Positions 17,061 through 25,437 of a stretch of DNA of 64,000 bases are shown piece by piece. The notes beneath the pieces are model-generated. The model was not told the DNA's origin, ran no database searches, and worked only from the letters and a program-made list of their open reading frames with translations. Each line of letters starts with the position of its first letter. Position 1 is the first letter of the stretch. The stretch is from Microbacterium sp. 3J1. GTDB lineage: Bacteria; Actinomycetota; Actinomycetes; Actinomycetales; Microbacteriaceae. The translations under genes and the position numbers were made by a program. The DNA lies in NCBI RefSeq assembly GCF_001049495.1, contig NZ_CDWI01000010.1, positions 186,001-250,000 on the forward strand, read 5' to 3'.

Positions 17061-18071
17061 TCAGCGCGGACTCGAACCCGTGCGCGGATGGAGCAGACCC
17101 GACGCGGCTCCGAGCGCCGCGCCGACGAGGGTGTCGACGATCCGCTCGAGGGCGACGTCGAGCGAGCCGATGTCGCCCGTCGCCGCGCCTGTGAGGAGCA
17201 GCACGAGGGGAGTGATGAACACCAGCGCGAGCGCGTAGTGCCGCACGACCACGAGCTCGATCGCGAACTGCAGAGCGCCCAGCAGCAGCGCCAGCCACAG
17301 CCCGGCCGGGTGCAGAAGGGCGAGCAGCGCGTACAGGCCGGCACCGACGACCGTGCCGAGCATGCGATGCAGACCTCGCTGGAAGGCCGCGCGACGGGCG
17401 GCGGCGACGCCGATCACGGCCACCGCTGATCCGACGATCCAATAGGTGCGCACCGGATCGATGATGAGCCCGAGGAGCACGCCGAGCACCGAGACGATCG
17501 CGACTCGGAGCAGCAGCATCCTCGCATCCGCGTCGAACGACGGGCCCGGCAGCAGCTCGCGCAGCGGCCGCGGGGCGATCGCCCGCGTCCGGGGGAGCAT
17601 CAGGGGCATCAGGGCGATCGCATACGAGAACGCACAGCCCGCCGCGAGCGCGCAGATGTAGACGAGCGGCGAGACGGACGAGCTGACGGAGACATGCGCC
17701 GAAAGACCGTAGACGAGGACGAAGAACAGGGGCCCGGGAGGGCCGAGGCGGAACCCGAAGCTCAGCGCGGCGCTGACGATCGCCACGACGACCACGCCGA
17801 TGCTCACGAGCCAGGCGTTCGAGGCGGCGACGACCCCGAGGATGGCGCTGACGATCAGCCCGGCGCCCACCAGCGGCAGGATCCGAGCGCGGTCCACGAC
17901 GGGCGCCGACCCCGCGAACAGCACGGTGAAGGCTCCGGATGCCGCGACGTAGCCGAGCGACGGCTGTCCGAGCAGCGTCATGACGGCGATGGGAGCGGCG
18001 ATCCCCAGCGCTGCCTGCGTCGCGAGCGGCCACCGCGGACCGCGGGACGGGGCGAAGGCGAACAGGCTCAC
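17061..18071 (-). CDS. FUSC-family membrane protein
   Basis: Integral membrane protein of 336 aa with two repeats of about five to six hydrophobic helices, the second including DPVRTYWIVGSAVAVIG and RGLHRMLGTVVGAGLYALLA, the FUSC (fusaric-acid-resistance / aromatic acid exporter-like) signature. A GTG start at 18071 is chosen because upstream codons run into the divergent peptidase promoter; GAGAAT at -12 to -7 suggests leaderless initiation. Transport of aromatic acids or drugs is a family-level guess. Confidence 0.78.
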   Translation of the reverse strand: MSLFAFAPSRGPRWPLATQAALGIAAPIAVMTLLGQPSLGYVAASGAFTVLFAGSAPVVDRARILPLVGAGLIVSAILGVVAASNAWLVSIGVVVVAIVSAALSFGFRLGPPGPLFFVLVYGLSAHVSVSSSVSPLVYICALAAGCAFSYAIALMPLMLPRTRAIAPRPLRELLPGPSFDADARMLLLRVAIVSVLGVLLGLIIDPVRTYWIVGSAVAVIGVAAARRAAFQRGLHRMLGTVVGAGLYALLALLHPAGLWLALLLGALQFAIELVVVRHYALALVFITPLVLLLTGAATGDIGSLDVALERIVDTLVGAALGAASGLLHPRTGSSPR

Positions 18072-18156
18072 CCCTCGATTCTCTCGCGCTCCGCGGGGCC
18101 CTCCGACCGCGGCACGACACGCGACCCGCACGCCGACCGCCGATACGATGACCGAC

Positions 18157-19491
18157 ATGACCGAACCCCGCCCGGGCATCGCCGACCGCCTGTCGCGCAT
18201 GATCCAGCTGCCGACCGTGTCGGCCGAGCTCGAGCAGCGCGGCACGCAGCCGTTCGAGGACTTCGTCGCGCTGCTCGCCGACCTGTATCCGCTCGTGCAC
18301 GAGAAGCTCGCGCTCGAGCGGCACACCGAGTTCGGGCTGCTGTACCGGTGGGAGGGCGCCCCCGCCGCATCCGGCGGGCCCCTCGTGCTCATGGCGCACT
18401 ACGACGTGGTCCCCGTCGATGAGAGCGACTCCTGGACGCATCCGCCGTTCGCCGGGGTGGTCGCCGACGGCGTCGTGTACGGGCGCGGAGCCCTCGATGA
18501 CAAAGGTCCTCTCGTCGTCGTGCTCGAGGCCGTCGAGAATCTGCTCGCGCAGGGATTCGTCCCGGCGCGCGACGTCTACCTCTCGTTCGGGGGGAATGAG
18601 GAGACCTACGGTCACGCAGCCGAGGAGATCGCCCGGGTGCTGCACGCGCGCGGCGTCGTCCCCTGGCTCGTGGTCGACGAGGGCGGCGCGGTGGTCGACG
18701 CTCCGTTGCCCTTCGTGCCGGGTCGTGCCGCGATGATCGGTGTGGGGGAGAAGGGCGTGATGACCGTCACGCTGTCTGCGAGAGGTGAGGGAGGGCACGC
18801 CTCGGCACCGCCCGCGCTCACCGCGGTCCGGCGCGTGGCCCGCGCGGTCGACCGCCTGGGTCCGACGACCTTCCGGCCGCATGCGTCGAAGGCGATCGGA
18901 CGGATGCTGGGGGAGCTCGGTGCGCAGACGCCCGGGATCCAGGGGCGGCTGCTGCGGCTGTTGGGAGCGGCACCGCTCGTCACTGCACGGGTGTTCGCCG
19001 CGCTCGGCGGCGAGCCCGCCGCACTCGTGCGCACCACGGTCGCGCCGACCATGCAGTCGGGAGGCACCGCGGCGAACGTCCTGCCGTCGCAGGCGACCGC
19101 GACGGTGAACCTGCGCATCGCCCTGGGTGAGACCACGCAGCAGGCGGTGCTGCGCCTGCGTCGCCGCATCCGCGACCCGCTCGTGACCGTCCGGGTCGTG
19201 GAAGCGAGCGAGCCGTCACCCGAGTCCGCCACCGACAACGCGCAGTTCGCACTGCTCGCCGACGCCCTCGCCGTCTCCCATCCCGGCGTCCCGGCGGTGC
19301 CCTACGTCATGATGGCCGCCACCGACTCCCGCCACTTCCATCGGTACGCGCCCGCCGTCTACCGGTTCGCGCCTCTCGACATGTCGAACGCGCAGCGTGC
19401 CTCCATCCACGGTGTCGACGAGCACGTCGAGATCGCCGCGCTGGAGCGCGGTGAACGATTCCATCGCGCTCTTCTGCAGCGGCTAGGGTGA
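18157..19491 (+). CDS. M20-family metallopeptidase (dipeptidase-like)
   Basis: Zinc peptidase of 444 aa, cytoplasmic. Metal-binding motifs are VLMAHYDVVPVDES (His, Asp), GRGALDDKGPLVVVLEA (Asp) and SFGGNEETYGH (catalytic Glu pair), with a dimerisation domain containing GGHASAPPALTAV and a C-terminal H in SIHGVDEHV. The substrate is probably a small peptide or N-acyl amino acid. An ATG lies at 18148 and another at 18157; TACGAT sits 8-13 nt before 18157, so a leaderless start there is preferred. The stop codon lies inside a small inverted repeat (19485-19500). Confidence 0.88.
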   Translation: MTEPRPGIADRLSRMIQLPTVSAELEQRGTQPFEDFVALLADLYPLVHEKLALERHTEFGLLYRWEGAPAASGGPLVLMAHYDVVPVDESDSWTHPPFAGVVADGVVYGRGALDDKGPLVVVLEAVENLLAQGFVPARDVYLSFGGNEETYGHAAEEIARVLHARGVVPWLVVDEGGAVVDAPLPFVPGRAAMIGVGEKGVMTVTLSARGEGGHASAPPALTAVRRVARAVDRLGPTTFRPHASKAIGRMLGELGAQTPGIQGRLLRLLGAAPLVTARVFAALGGEPAALVRTTVAPTMQSGGTAANVLPSQATATVNLRIALGETTQQAVLRLRRRIRDPLVTVRVVEASEPSPESATDNAQFALLADALAVSHPGVPAVPYVMMAATDSRHFHRYAPAVYRFAPLDMSNAQRASIHGVDEHVEIAALERGERFHRALLQRLG

Positions 19492-19547
19492 TCTCACCCT
19501 TCTCCGCGCCTCGGCGCGCGGATCCTTCCTCGCCTTCAGGAGTCGCG

Positions 19548-21002
19548 ATGACGCGCACCCGCACACTGGGAACCCTGGCCACCGTCGTGGGGTTCCTCGC
19601 GTTCGTCGAGTTCACGAGCGGCGTCCTGCAGGGGTACTACACACCGATGCTCACGGACATCGCGCGGCACCTCGGCATCCACGACGCCGACGTGAACTGG
19701 CTCGAAGGCACGCAGCTCATGCTGTCGGCCCTGGTGGTCCCCGCGTTCGCGAAGCTCGGCGACATGGTCGGGCACAAGCGGATGCTGTTGATCTCCACCG
19801 CGCTCACCGCGGCCGCAGCGCTGGTCCTGCCGTTCACCGACTCGTTCCCGATCTTCCTGATCGGGTGGACGCTCATGGGCTTCTACGTGGTGTGGCTGCC
19901 GCTGGAGATCGCGCTCATCTGGTCGCGGTCGCGGCGCATGGAGGGGCGCTCGTCGATCACCGCGAAGGCGGCCGGCCTGCTGGTGGCCGCCCTCGAGGGT
20001 GGGGCGATCCTCGGAGCGCTCGCCGGGGGCGCCCTCATCGACGTCCTGCCGCTGACCGTCGTGCTTCTCATCCCGGCGATCCTCATCGTGGTGTGCTTCT
20101 TCGTGATCCTGTTCGGGGTGAAGGAATCGCCGGATCCCACGGGAGGCGTCTTCGACACCGTCGGCGTGGTGCTCATCTCGCTCGCCCTCATCTGCTTCAC
20201 CGGCGGCCTCAGCCTGCTGCGGCTCGAGGGTGGCCTCGTCAACCCGTGGTCGTGGGCCGTCGTGGTCCTCGGGCTCCTGCTGGTCGTGCCCTTCGTGCTG
20301 TGGGAGCTGCGCTGCGACGACCCGCTCATCGACGTCCGCATGTTCCGCTCGCCCGCGCTCGGCCCGGTGTTCCTCACCGCAGGCCTCTTCGGTGTCAGCG
20401 TGCTCGGCGCGCAGGCGCCCCTCTCGACCTTCGCGCGCACCGACCCTGCCGAGTACGGCTACGGGCTCGGGACCACGGGCTTCGCCACCTCGCTGATCAT
20501 CGGCGTCTACCTCATCGCGATGATCGTCGGAGCACTGCTCTTCCCGGTGATCGCCAGGACGCTCACCCCGAGGCTGACTCTGATGGGCGCCTCTCTGCTC
20601 GTGGGCATCGGGTTCCTCCTGTTCCTGCCCTTCCACGACTCGTACCTGCAGGTCGTGACCAACATGTCGATCGTCGGTCTCGGTTCCGGTGCACTCGTCG
20701 CGGCGCTGCCCGCCGCGGCGGCGTCCGCCGCTCCCGCGTCGCAGACCGGCGTGGCGACGGGGCTCACCAACTCGGTGAAGACGGTGGGCGGCGCCATCGC
20801 ATCCTGCGTGTTCGGCATCGCGCTGCTGAACGGCGCGGCCGGTGCCGTGGAGGGTACCGCCGGCTCACTCGCCGGGTACGTCACGGTCTGGATCGTGTGC
20901 GGAGTGACGGCGCTGATCGCGGCGGCCGTTCTCGTGTTCGTTCCCAAGGCGGCGTTCACCGACGCTGCGGATGCAGAGGTCGTCGCCGCCCCCGTGCTCT
21001 GA
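19548..21002 (+). CDS. MFS transporter, drug:H+ antiporter type
   Basis: Membrane transporter of 484 aa with about 14 hydrophobic helices, the DHA2 (EmrB/QacA) layout. Motif-A-like residues (KLGDMVGHKRMLL) follow helix 2. The ATG has AGGAG 5-6 nt upstream. A TAGGGT hexamer at 19484-19489 inside the previous stop region may be its own -10. The substrate cannot be predicted. Confidence 0.88.
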   Translation: MTRTRTLGTLATVVGFLAFVEFTSGVLQGYYTPMLTDIARHLGIHDADVNWLEGTQLMLSALVVPAFAKLGDMVGHKRMLLISTALTAAAALVLPFTDSFPIFLIGWTLMGFYVVWLPLEIALIWSRSRRMEGRSSITAKAAGLLVAALEGGAILGALAGGALIDVLPLTVVLLIPAILIVVCFFVILFGVKESPDPTGGVFDTVGVVLISLALICFTGGLSLLRLEGGLVNPWSWAVVVLGLLLVVPFVLWELRCDDPLIDVRMFRSPALGPVFLTAGLFGVSVLGAQAPLSTFARTDPAEYGYGLGTTGFATSLIIGVYLIAMIVGALLFPVIARTLTPRLTLMGASLLVGIGFLLFLPFHDSYLQVVTNMSIVGLGSGALVAALPAAAASAAPASQTGVATGLTNSVKTVGGAIASCVFGIALLNGAAGAVEGTAGSLAGYVTVWIVCGVTALIAAAVLVFVPKAAFTDAADAEVVAAPVL

Positions 21003-21004
21003 CC

Positions 21005-21346
21005 TCACTCTCGATCGAGCCCGAAGGTCCGCTTCACGAGGGCCTGCACGTCACGATCGAGTGCGTCGATGCGGGTGTTCACGGCGTCGAACCGAGCGTC
21101 GACGGTGTCGAAGCGGCCGTTCAACCCGCCGATCTGGCCGTTCATCTCGCTGCGGAGCCCGCCGATCTGGCCGTTCATCTCGCTGCGGAGTCCGCCGATC
21201 TGGCCGTTCATCTCGCCGCGGAGCCCGCCGATCTCTGCTCTGAGCACTCGGACGAACAGTGTCGAGACGACCGTGAGCATGCCGAACATGAGAGCGGTGA
21301 ACGCGCCGATCATGGTCCAGATCTGGGCGTCGTTCATGAGGGGCAT
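21005..21346 (-). CDS. single-pass membrane protein with coiled-coil repeats
   Basis: Protein of 113 aa (or 110 aa from the ATG at 21337). Residues about 8-32 form one transmembrane helix, followed by a coiled coil built from three 11-residue repeats of the type GGLRSEMNGQI, then heptad-like NGRFDTVDARFDAVNTRIDALDRDV. No family name is recognised; proteins of this layout often act as membrane-tethered oligomers. It converges on the MFS gene with 2 nt between stops. The repeats are also visible as a 33-bp DNA repeat. Confidence 0.65.
   Translation of the reverse strand: MPLMNDAQIWTMIGAFTALMFGMLTVVSTLFVRVLRAEIGGLRGEMNGQIGGLRSEMNGQIGGLRSEMNGQIGGLNGRFDTVDARFDAVNTRIDALDRDVQALVKRTFGLDRE
21125..21223. 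repeat. three tandem 33-bp repeats
   Basis: Three consecutive, nearly identical 33-bp units (21125-21157, 21158-21190, 21191-21223), each containing CCGATCTGGCCGTTCATCTC, with a degenerate partial unit after them. They encode the 11-residue coiled-coil repeats of the overlapping minus-strand gene and could vary in copy number between strains. Confidence 0.85.
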
Positions 21347-21514
21347 CCTGTCATGGTGCCATGTTCTCGGGTGCGGATCACCGGCAGCGTCCGCTGTATA
21401 TCGAGATCCCACGGTGCGGGGAGAACTTCTCCGATCCGAAGGCCGTGCAGGCCGTGTCTGCCCGTCCAGGTGAGCCGGCCATGCAGGTGCGGGTCGTCGT
21501 TCAGACCCCCGGGA

Positions 21515-22282
21515 TCAGTGCGGGGCGTGGTACTCGGCTTCGCCGCGCTTCCAGTACCCCTTCACCACGGCGTTCACGGTCTCGACGCCCCAGCGCTCGA
21601 GCAGCGCACGGCCCGGCTTGACGATCGCCTGTTCTGCAGCGATGAACACGAAGGGGTCGTCGCCGACCCGGTCGTCCGGCCCCAGACCGTCGAGGAACGC
21701 GACCAGCGCGGATCCGGCCGGAGCGTCGCCGCGGTGAAGCCATTCCACACGCACGGGAGCCTCGATCTCGACCTCGCGGCCTGCCGCAGTCGTCTCGACC
21801 ACGATGCGCCCGGCGGCTCCCTCCGGCATGAGGGCGGCGAAGCGGCGGATCGCGGGGATGGCCGTCTCGTCACCGACGAGCAGCCAGGAACCGGGGGTGC
21901 CCACCAGCACGGCGGATCCGCGAGGGCCGCCGACGCCGATCGACGAGCCCAGCGGTGCGGTGGCCGCCCAGGGTGCTGCGACGCCCGCATCGCCGTGCAC
22001 GGCGAACTCCACGTCGAGCCAGTCCTCGTCCCACGCCAGAGGCGTGTACTCCCGGCTCGGCGCTGCGCGCATCTCCTCGACGGACTGCACCGGGCCCGCC
22101 GGGAAGAAGAGCCTCATGTGGTCGTCGGATCCGGGGGAGTCGAATCCCCGGAGATCGCTGCCGCTCAGGCGGACGCGCACGAAGTCCGGGGCGAGCCATT
22201 CGCGCGCCGCCAGTGTGACGGTGCGGAAGCGCAGCTCGAGGCCGCGACGCTCGATCGAGAAGCCGGATTTCGTATCGCTCAT
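21515..22282 (-). CDS. siderophore-interacting protein (FAD-dependent ferric-siderophore reductase)
   Basis: Cytoplasmic flavoprotein of 255 aa that reduces ferric siderophore to free Fe(II). An N-terminal FAD-binding barrel includes SREYTPLAWDEDWLDVEFAVHGDAG, and the C-terminal half has the SIP signature SWLLVGDETAIPAIRRF and FIAAEQAIVK. Length is normal. The ATG has no Shine-Dalgarno; TAGCCT occupies -12 to -7 inside a DtxR-like box, so the message is probably leaderless and iron-repressed. It is divergent from the iron ABC importer. Confidence 0.92.
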   Translation of the reverse strand: MSDTKSGFSIERRGLELRFRTVTLAAREWLAPDFVRVRLSGSDLRGFDSPGSDDHMRLFFPAGPVQSVEEMRAAPSREYTPLAWDEDWLDVEFAVHGDAGVAAPWAATAPLGSSIGVGGPRGSAVLVGTPGSWLLVGDETAIPAIRRFAALMPEGAAGRIVVETTAAGREVEIEAPVRVEWLHRGDAPAGSALVAFLDGLGPDDRVGDDPFVFIAAEQAIVKPGRALLERWGVETVNAVVKGYWKRGEAEYHAPH

Positions 22283-22300
22283 AAAGTAAGGCTAACCTAC
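22282..22300. promoter_or_regulatory. DtxR/IdeR-like iron box over the SIP promoter
   Basis: Read on the minus strand this 19-mer is GTAGGTTAGCCTTACTTTA, matching about 15 of 19 positions of the DtxR consensus TTAGGTTAGCCTAACCTAA as I recall it. It contains the TAGCCT -10 and abuts the start codon of the siderophore-interacting protein gene. Confidence 0.7.
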
Positions 22301-22312
22301 CTTTGAGGGTGA

Positions 22313-22331
22313 TTAGGGTCTCCTAACTCCG
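22313..22331. promoter_or_regulatory. second, weaker DtxR/IdeR-like box
   Basis: TTAGGGTCTCCTAACTCCG on the plus strand, keeping the TTAGG...CCTAA core at about 12-13 of 19 positions. It lies about 55-70 nt before the substrate-binding-protein gene and probably controls that promoter. Confidence 0.5.
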
Positions 22332-22384
22332 CTCGTCCCGCGCCCTTCGAGCGCAACATCGCACCGCAGAACAGGAGTCTCTCC

Positions 22385-23377
22385 ATGTCCATGCCCAGAA
22401 TCCTCACCGCCACGAGCGTCGGCGTCGTCGGCCTCCTCGCCCTCGCGGGCTGCGCCTCCGGCGCCGAGGCCGAGCCGGAGGAGACCGAGGCCGCTCCCTC
22501 CTCCGTCACCGTCGAGGACAACTCCGGCTCGCACGAGATCGCGACCCCTCCGGCGTCTGTCGTCGCCCTCGACAACCGCACGTTCCAGACACTGTCCGAC
22601 TGGGGCGTCGAGCTCTCCGCCGGGGCCGTCGCGCTCATGCCGGACACCGTCTCGTACATCGACGACGACTCCATCGTCGACATCGGGCTGCACAGCGAAC
22701 CGAACCTCGAGGCGATCGTCGCCGTCGAACCCGACCTCATCATCAGCGGCCAGCGCTTCACGCAGCACGACGAGGCGATCTCCGAGCTCGTCCCCGAAGC
22801 GACGATCATCGACCTCGAGCCGCGGGAAGGCGAGCCCTTCGACGAGGAGCTCAAGCGCCAGACGACCGTGCTCGGCGAGATCTTCGGCAAGCAGGACGAC
22901 GCCCAGGCGCTCGTCGACGACTTCGACGCCGCCGTCGAGCGCGCGAAGGCGGCCTACGACGACGCCGACACCGTCATGGCGGTCAACACCTCGGGGGGCG
23001 AGATCGGCTATCTCGCCCCGACCGTCGGGCGCTCCCTCGGTCCGATCTACGACATCCTCGGCCTGACGCCCGCCCTCGAGGTGGACGACGCGAGCGACGA
23101 CCACCAGGGCGACGACATCTCGGTCGAGGCCATCGCCGCCTCCGACCCCGACTGGCTGCTCGTTCTCGACCGCGACGCGGTGTTCGCCGCGGAGACCCCG
23201 GACTACGTCCAGGCATCGGAGATCCTCGAGGATTCCGAGGCGCTCGCGGCAGTGACCGCCGTGGCCGACGACCAGATCGTCTACATGCCCACCGACACGT
23301 ACCTCAACGAGGGCATCCAGACGTACACGACCTTCCTGAACGACCTCGCCGACGCGCTCGAGGCCGCTCAGAAGTAA
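22385..23377 (+). CDS. iron-siderophore ABC transporter substrate-binding lipoprotein
   Basis: Extracytoplasmic lipoprotein of 330 aa. The lipobox LALAGC is at about residues 18-23. The FepB/FhuD-type fold is shown by VVALDNRTFQTLSDWGVE, SEPNLEAIVAVEPDLIISGQ, SDPDWLLVLDRDAV and a C-terminal LNEGIQTYTTFLNDLADAL. AGGAG lies 7 nt before the ATG. First gene of an importer operon (two permeases, one ATPase) under a DtxR-like box. Siderophore type is unknown; enterobactin-type and mixed ligands use similar proteins. Confidence 0.92.
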   Translation: MSMPRILTATSVGVVGLLALAGCASGAEAEPEETEAAPSSVTVEDNSGSHEIATPPASVVALDNRTFQTLSDWGVELSAGAVALMPDTVSYIDDDSIVDIGLHSEPNLEAIVAVEPDLIISGQRFTQHDEAISELVPEATIIDLEPREGEPFDEELKRQTTVLGEIFGKQDDAQALVDDFDAAVERAKAAYDDADTVMAVNTSGGEIGYLAPTVGRSLGPIYDILGLTPALEVDDASDDHQGDDISVEAIAASDPDWLLVLDRDAVFAAETPDYVQASEILEDSEALAAVTAVADDQIVYMPTDTYLNEGIQTYTTFLNDLADALEAAQK

Positions 23378-23384
23378 CCGCTGC

Positions 23385-23419
23385 ATGGCGGCATCCGTCT
23401 ACCGAGCGGATGCCGCCAT
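23385..23419 (+). promoter_or_regulatory. intercistronic hairpin in the iron importer operon
   Basis: Perfect 13 bp inverted repeat ATGGCGGCATCCG / CGGATGCCGCCAT with a 9 nt loop, just after the binding-protein stop and before the first permease. No T-run follows. Such hairpins usually stabilise the upstream part of the message or attenuate read-through, giving more binding protein than permease. Confidence 0.6.
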
Positions 23420-23432
23420 CCGGCGTCGCATC

Positions 23433-24419
23433 ATGACCCGTCCCGTATCGTCAGAGCCGCCCCGCGTCGCCGGGCGGCTCTTCGACGTGAAGCTGCTGAT
23501 CGGCGTGCTCGCCGTCGTCGCCCTTCTCGTCGCCTCCCTGTTCACCGGCGTCTACGACATCGCGGGCGCCGCCGACGGCGCGGAGATGTTCCAGATCACC
23601 CGCGTCCCACGCACGATCGCGCTCGTCCTCGCCGGCGCGGCGATGGCCATGGCCGGCCTCGTCATGCAGCTGCTCACGCAGAATCGGTTCGTCGAGCCCA
23701 CGACGACCGGCACGACCGAGTGGGCCGGGCTCGGCCTCCTCGCCGTGATGGTGCTCGTGCCTCAGCCCTCCATCCCGCTGCGCATGGCCGGAGCCGTCGT
23801 GGCCGCCTTCATCGGCACGCTGGTGTTCTTCGCGTTCCTGCGTCGGGTGTCCCTGCGGTCATCCCTGATCGTCCCTATCGTCGGCATCATGCTCGGGGCC
23901 GTGGTCGGGGCCGTGTCCACGTACTTCGCCCTCGCGACGGACTCGCTGCAGGCCATCGGCGTCTGGTTCGCGGGCAGCTTCACGTCGGTGCTCCGCGGGC
24001 AGTACGAGATGCTGTGGATCGTGGCGATCGTCGGCGTGGTCGTCTTCATCGTGGCGGATCGCCTGACGATCGCCGGACTCGGCGAGGAGATCGCCACGAA
24101 CGTCGGGGTGAACTACAACCGGGTCATCCTGCTCGGCACGATCCTCATCGCCGTCACCACCGGGGTCGTCACCGTCGTCGTGGGGAACCTGCCGTTCTTG
24201 GGGCTCATCGTCCCGAACATCGTCTCGATGGTGCGCGGCGACGAACTGCGAAGCAACCTCCCCTGGGTGTGCCTGCTCGGCATCGCGATCGTCACGGTGT
24301 GCGACATCATCGGACGCACGATCATCATGCCCTTCGAGGTTCCGGTGTCGTTGATCCTGGGCGTCGTCGGCGCGGTCGTCTTCATCCTCCTCCTGTTGAG
24401 GCAGCGGCGCCGTGGCTGA
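23433..24419 (+). CDS. iron-siderophore ABC transporter permease, first
   Basis: FecCD-family permease of 328 aa with about nine helices. Family marks are FQITRVPRTIALVLAGAAMAMAGLVMQLLTQNRFVEPTTTG near the N-terminus and the ATPase-contact loop GNLPFLGLIVPNIVSMVRG. The start ATG lies 14 nt after the intercistronic hairpin with no clear Shine-Dalgarno; an upstream ATG at 23385 lies inside the hairpin and would add 16 residues. Its end overlaps the next permease by 8 nt. Confidence 0.9.
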   Translation: MTRPVSSEPPRVAGRLFDVKLLIGVLAVVALLVASLFTGVYDIAGAADGAEMFQITRVPRTIALVLAGAAMAMAGLVMQLLTQNRFVEPTTTGTTEWAGLGLLAVMVLVPQPSIPLRMAGAVVAAFIGTLVFFAFLRRVSLRSSLIVPIVGIMLGAVVGAVSTYFALATDSLQAIGVWFAGSFTSVLRGQYEMLWIVAIVGVVVFIVADRLTIAGLGEEIATNVGVNYNRVILLGTILIAVTTGVVTVVVGNLPFLGLIVPNIVSMVRGDELRSNLPWVCLLGIAIVTVCDIIGRTIIMPFEVPVSLILGVVGAVVFILLLLRQRRRG

Positions 24420-25437
24420 CCTGCTGACCGTCCCCACCCGCTCGTCCGGCCCGTTCGCGACCTCGCGGGCACGTCGGCGCTACGTCGGCGTCGTCGCGGT
24501 GCTGGCCGTGCTCGCGGTCGGCTTCGGCTTCGCGCTCCTGGCCTGGGAGAACCCGATGCCGCTCGGTTCCCCCGGGTTCTGGCGCATCGCGAACCATCGG
24601 GCCACGAATGTGACCGTCATGGTCGTCGTCGCGGTCGCGCAGGCGGTGGCGACCGTGAGCTTCCAGACGGTCACCACCAATCGCATCATCACGCCGTCGA
24701 TCATGGGTTTCGAGTCGCTGTATCGCGTGGTGCAGACGACAACCGTGTACCTCTTCGGCGTCGCGGGGCTCGTCGCGATCCAGGGCGTGTGGCAGTTCGG
24801 ACTGCAGGTCGTCATCATGGTCGGGCTCGCGATGGCGCTGTACGGCTGGCTGCTGTCGGGCCGCTACGGCAACCTGCAGATCATGCTGCTGATCGGCATC
24901 ATCATCGGGGGAGGCCTCGGCGCGATCTCGACCTTCATGCAGCGCCTGCTCACGCCGAGCGAGTTCGACGTGCTCGCGGCACGGCTGTTCGGCAACGTCT
25001 CGAACGCCGACGCCTCCTACCTGCCGCTGGCCATCCCCCTCTGCCTCGCCGCCGCCACGCTGCTGTGGATGCGCTCGCGTCGTCTCAACCTCATGGCTCT
25101 CGGGCCGGATGCGGCGCGCTCCCTCGGCGTCGACCACCGGCGGGAGCTGCTGATCGTGCTCTTCCTCGTGGCGGTGCTCATGGCGACGTCGACCGCTCTC
25201 GTCGGCCCGATGACATTCCTGGGCTTTCTCGTGGCGACCCTCGCCTATCAGTTCTCGGACACGCACGACCATCGCCTGATCTTCCCGGTCGCCGTGCTGA
25301 CCGCTTTCGTCATCCTGGCCGGGGCGTACTTCGTGATGAAGAACGTCTTCTACGCGCAGGGCATGGTCTCGATCCTCATCGAGCTCGTGGGCGGAACCGT
25401 CTTCCTCATCGTCATCCTCAGAAAGGGCAGGCTGTGA
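24412..25437 (+). CDS. iron-siderophore ABC transporter permease, second
   Basis: FecCD-family permease of 341 aa, partner of the preceding one. It has a Ser/Arg-rich cytoplasmic N-terminus, then helices with TTNRIITPSIMGFESLYRVVQT and the coupling loop GPMTFLGFLVATLAYQFS. It begins with GTG within the 3' end of the first permease and its own stop overlaps the ATPase start (GTGA), so the three are translationally coupled. Confidence 0.9.
   Translation: MADLLTVPTRSSGPFATSRARRRYVGVVAVLAVLAVGFGFALLAWENPMPLGSPGFWRIANHRATNVTVMVVVAVAQAVATVSFQTVTTNRIITPSIMGFESLYRVVQTTTVYLFGVAGLVAIQGVWQFGLQVVIMVGLAMALYGWLLSGRYGNLQIMLLIGIIIGGGLGAISTFMQRLLTPSEFDVLAARLFGNVSNADASYLPLAIPLCLAAATLLWMRSRRLNLMALGPDAARSLGVDHRRELLIVLFLVAVLMATSTALVGPMTFLGFLVATLAYQFSDTHDHRLIFPVAVLTAFVILAGAYFVMKNVFYAQGMVSILIELVGGTVFLIVILRKGRL

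Noticed and set aside
21125..21223. Tandem 33-bp units as a CRISPR array
   Set aside because: There are no spacers; the repeats are contiguous, in frame and coding.
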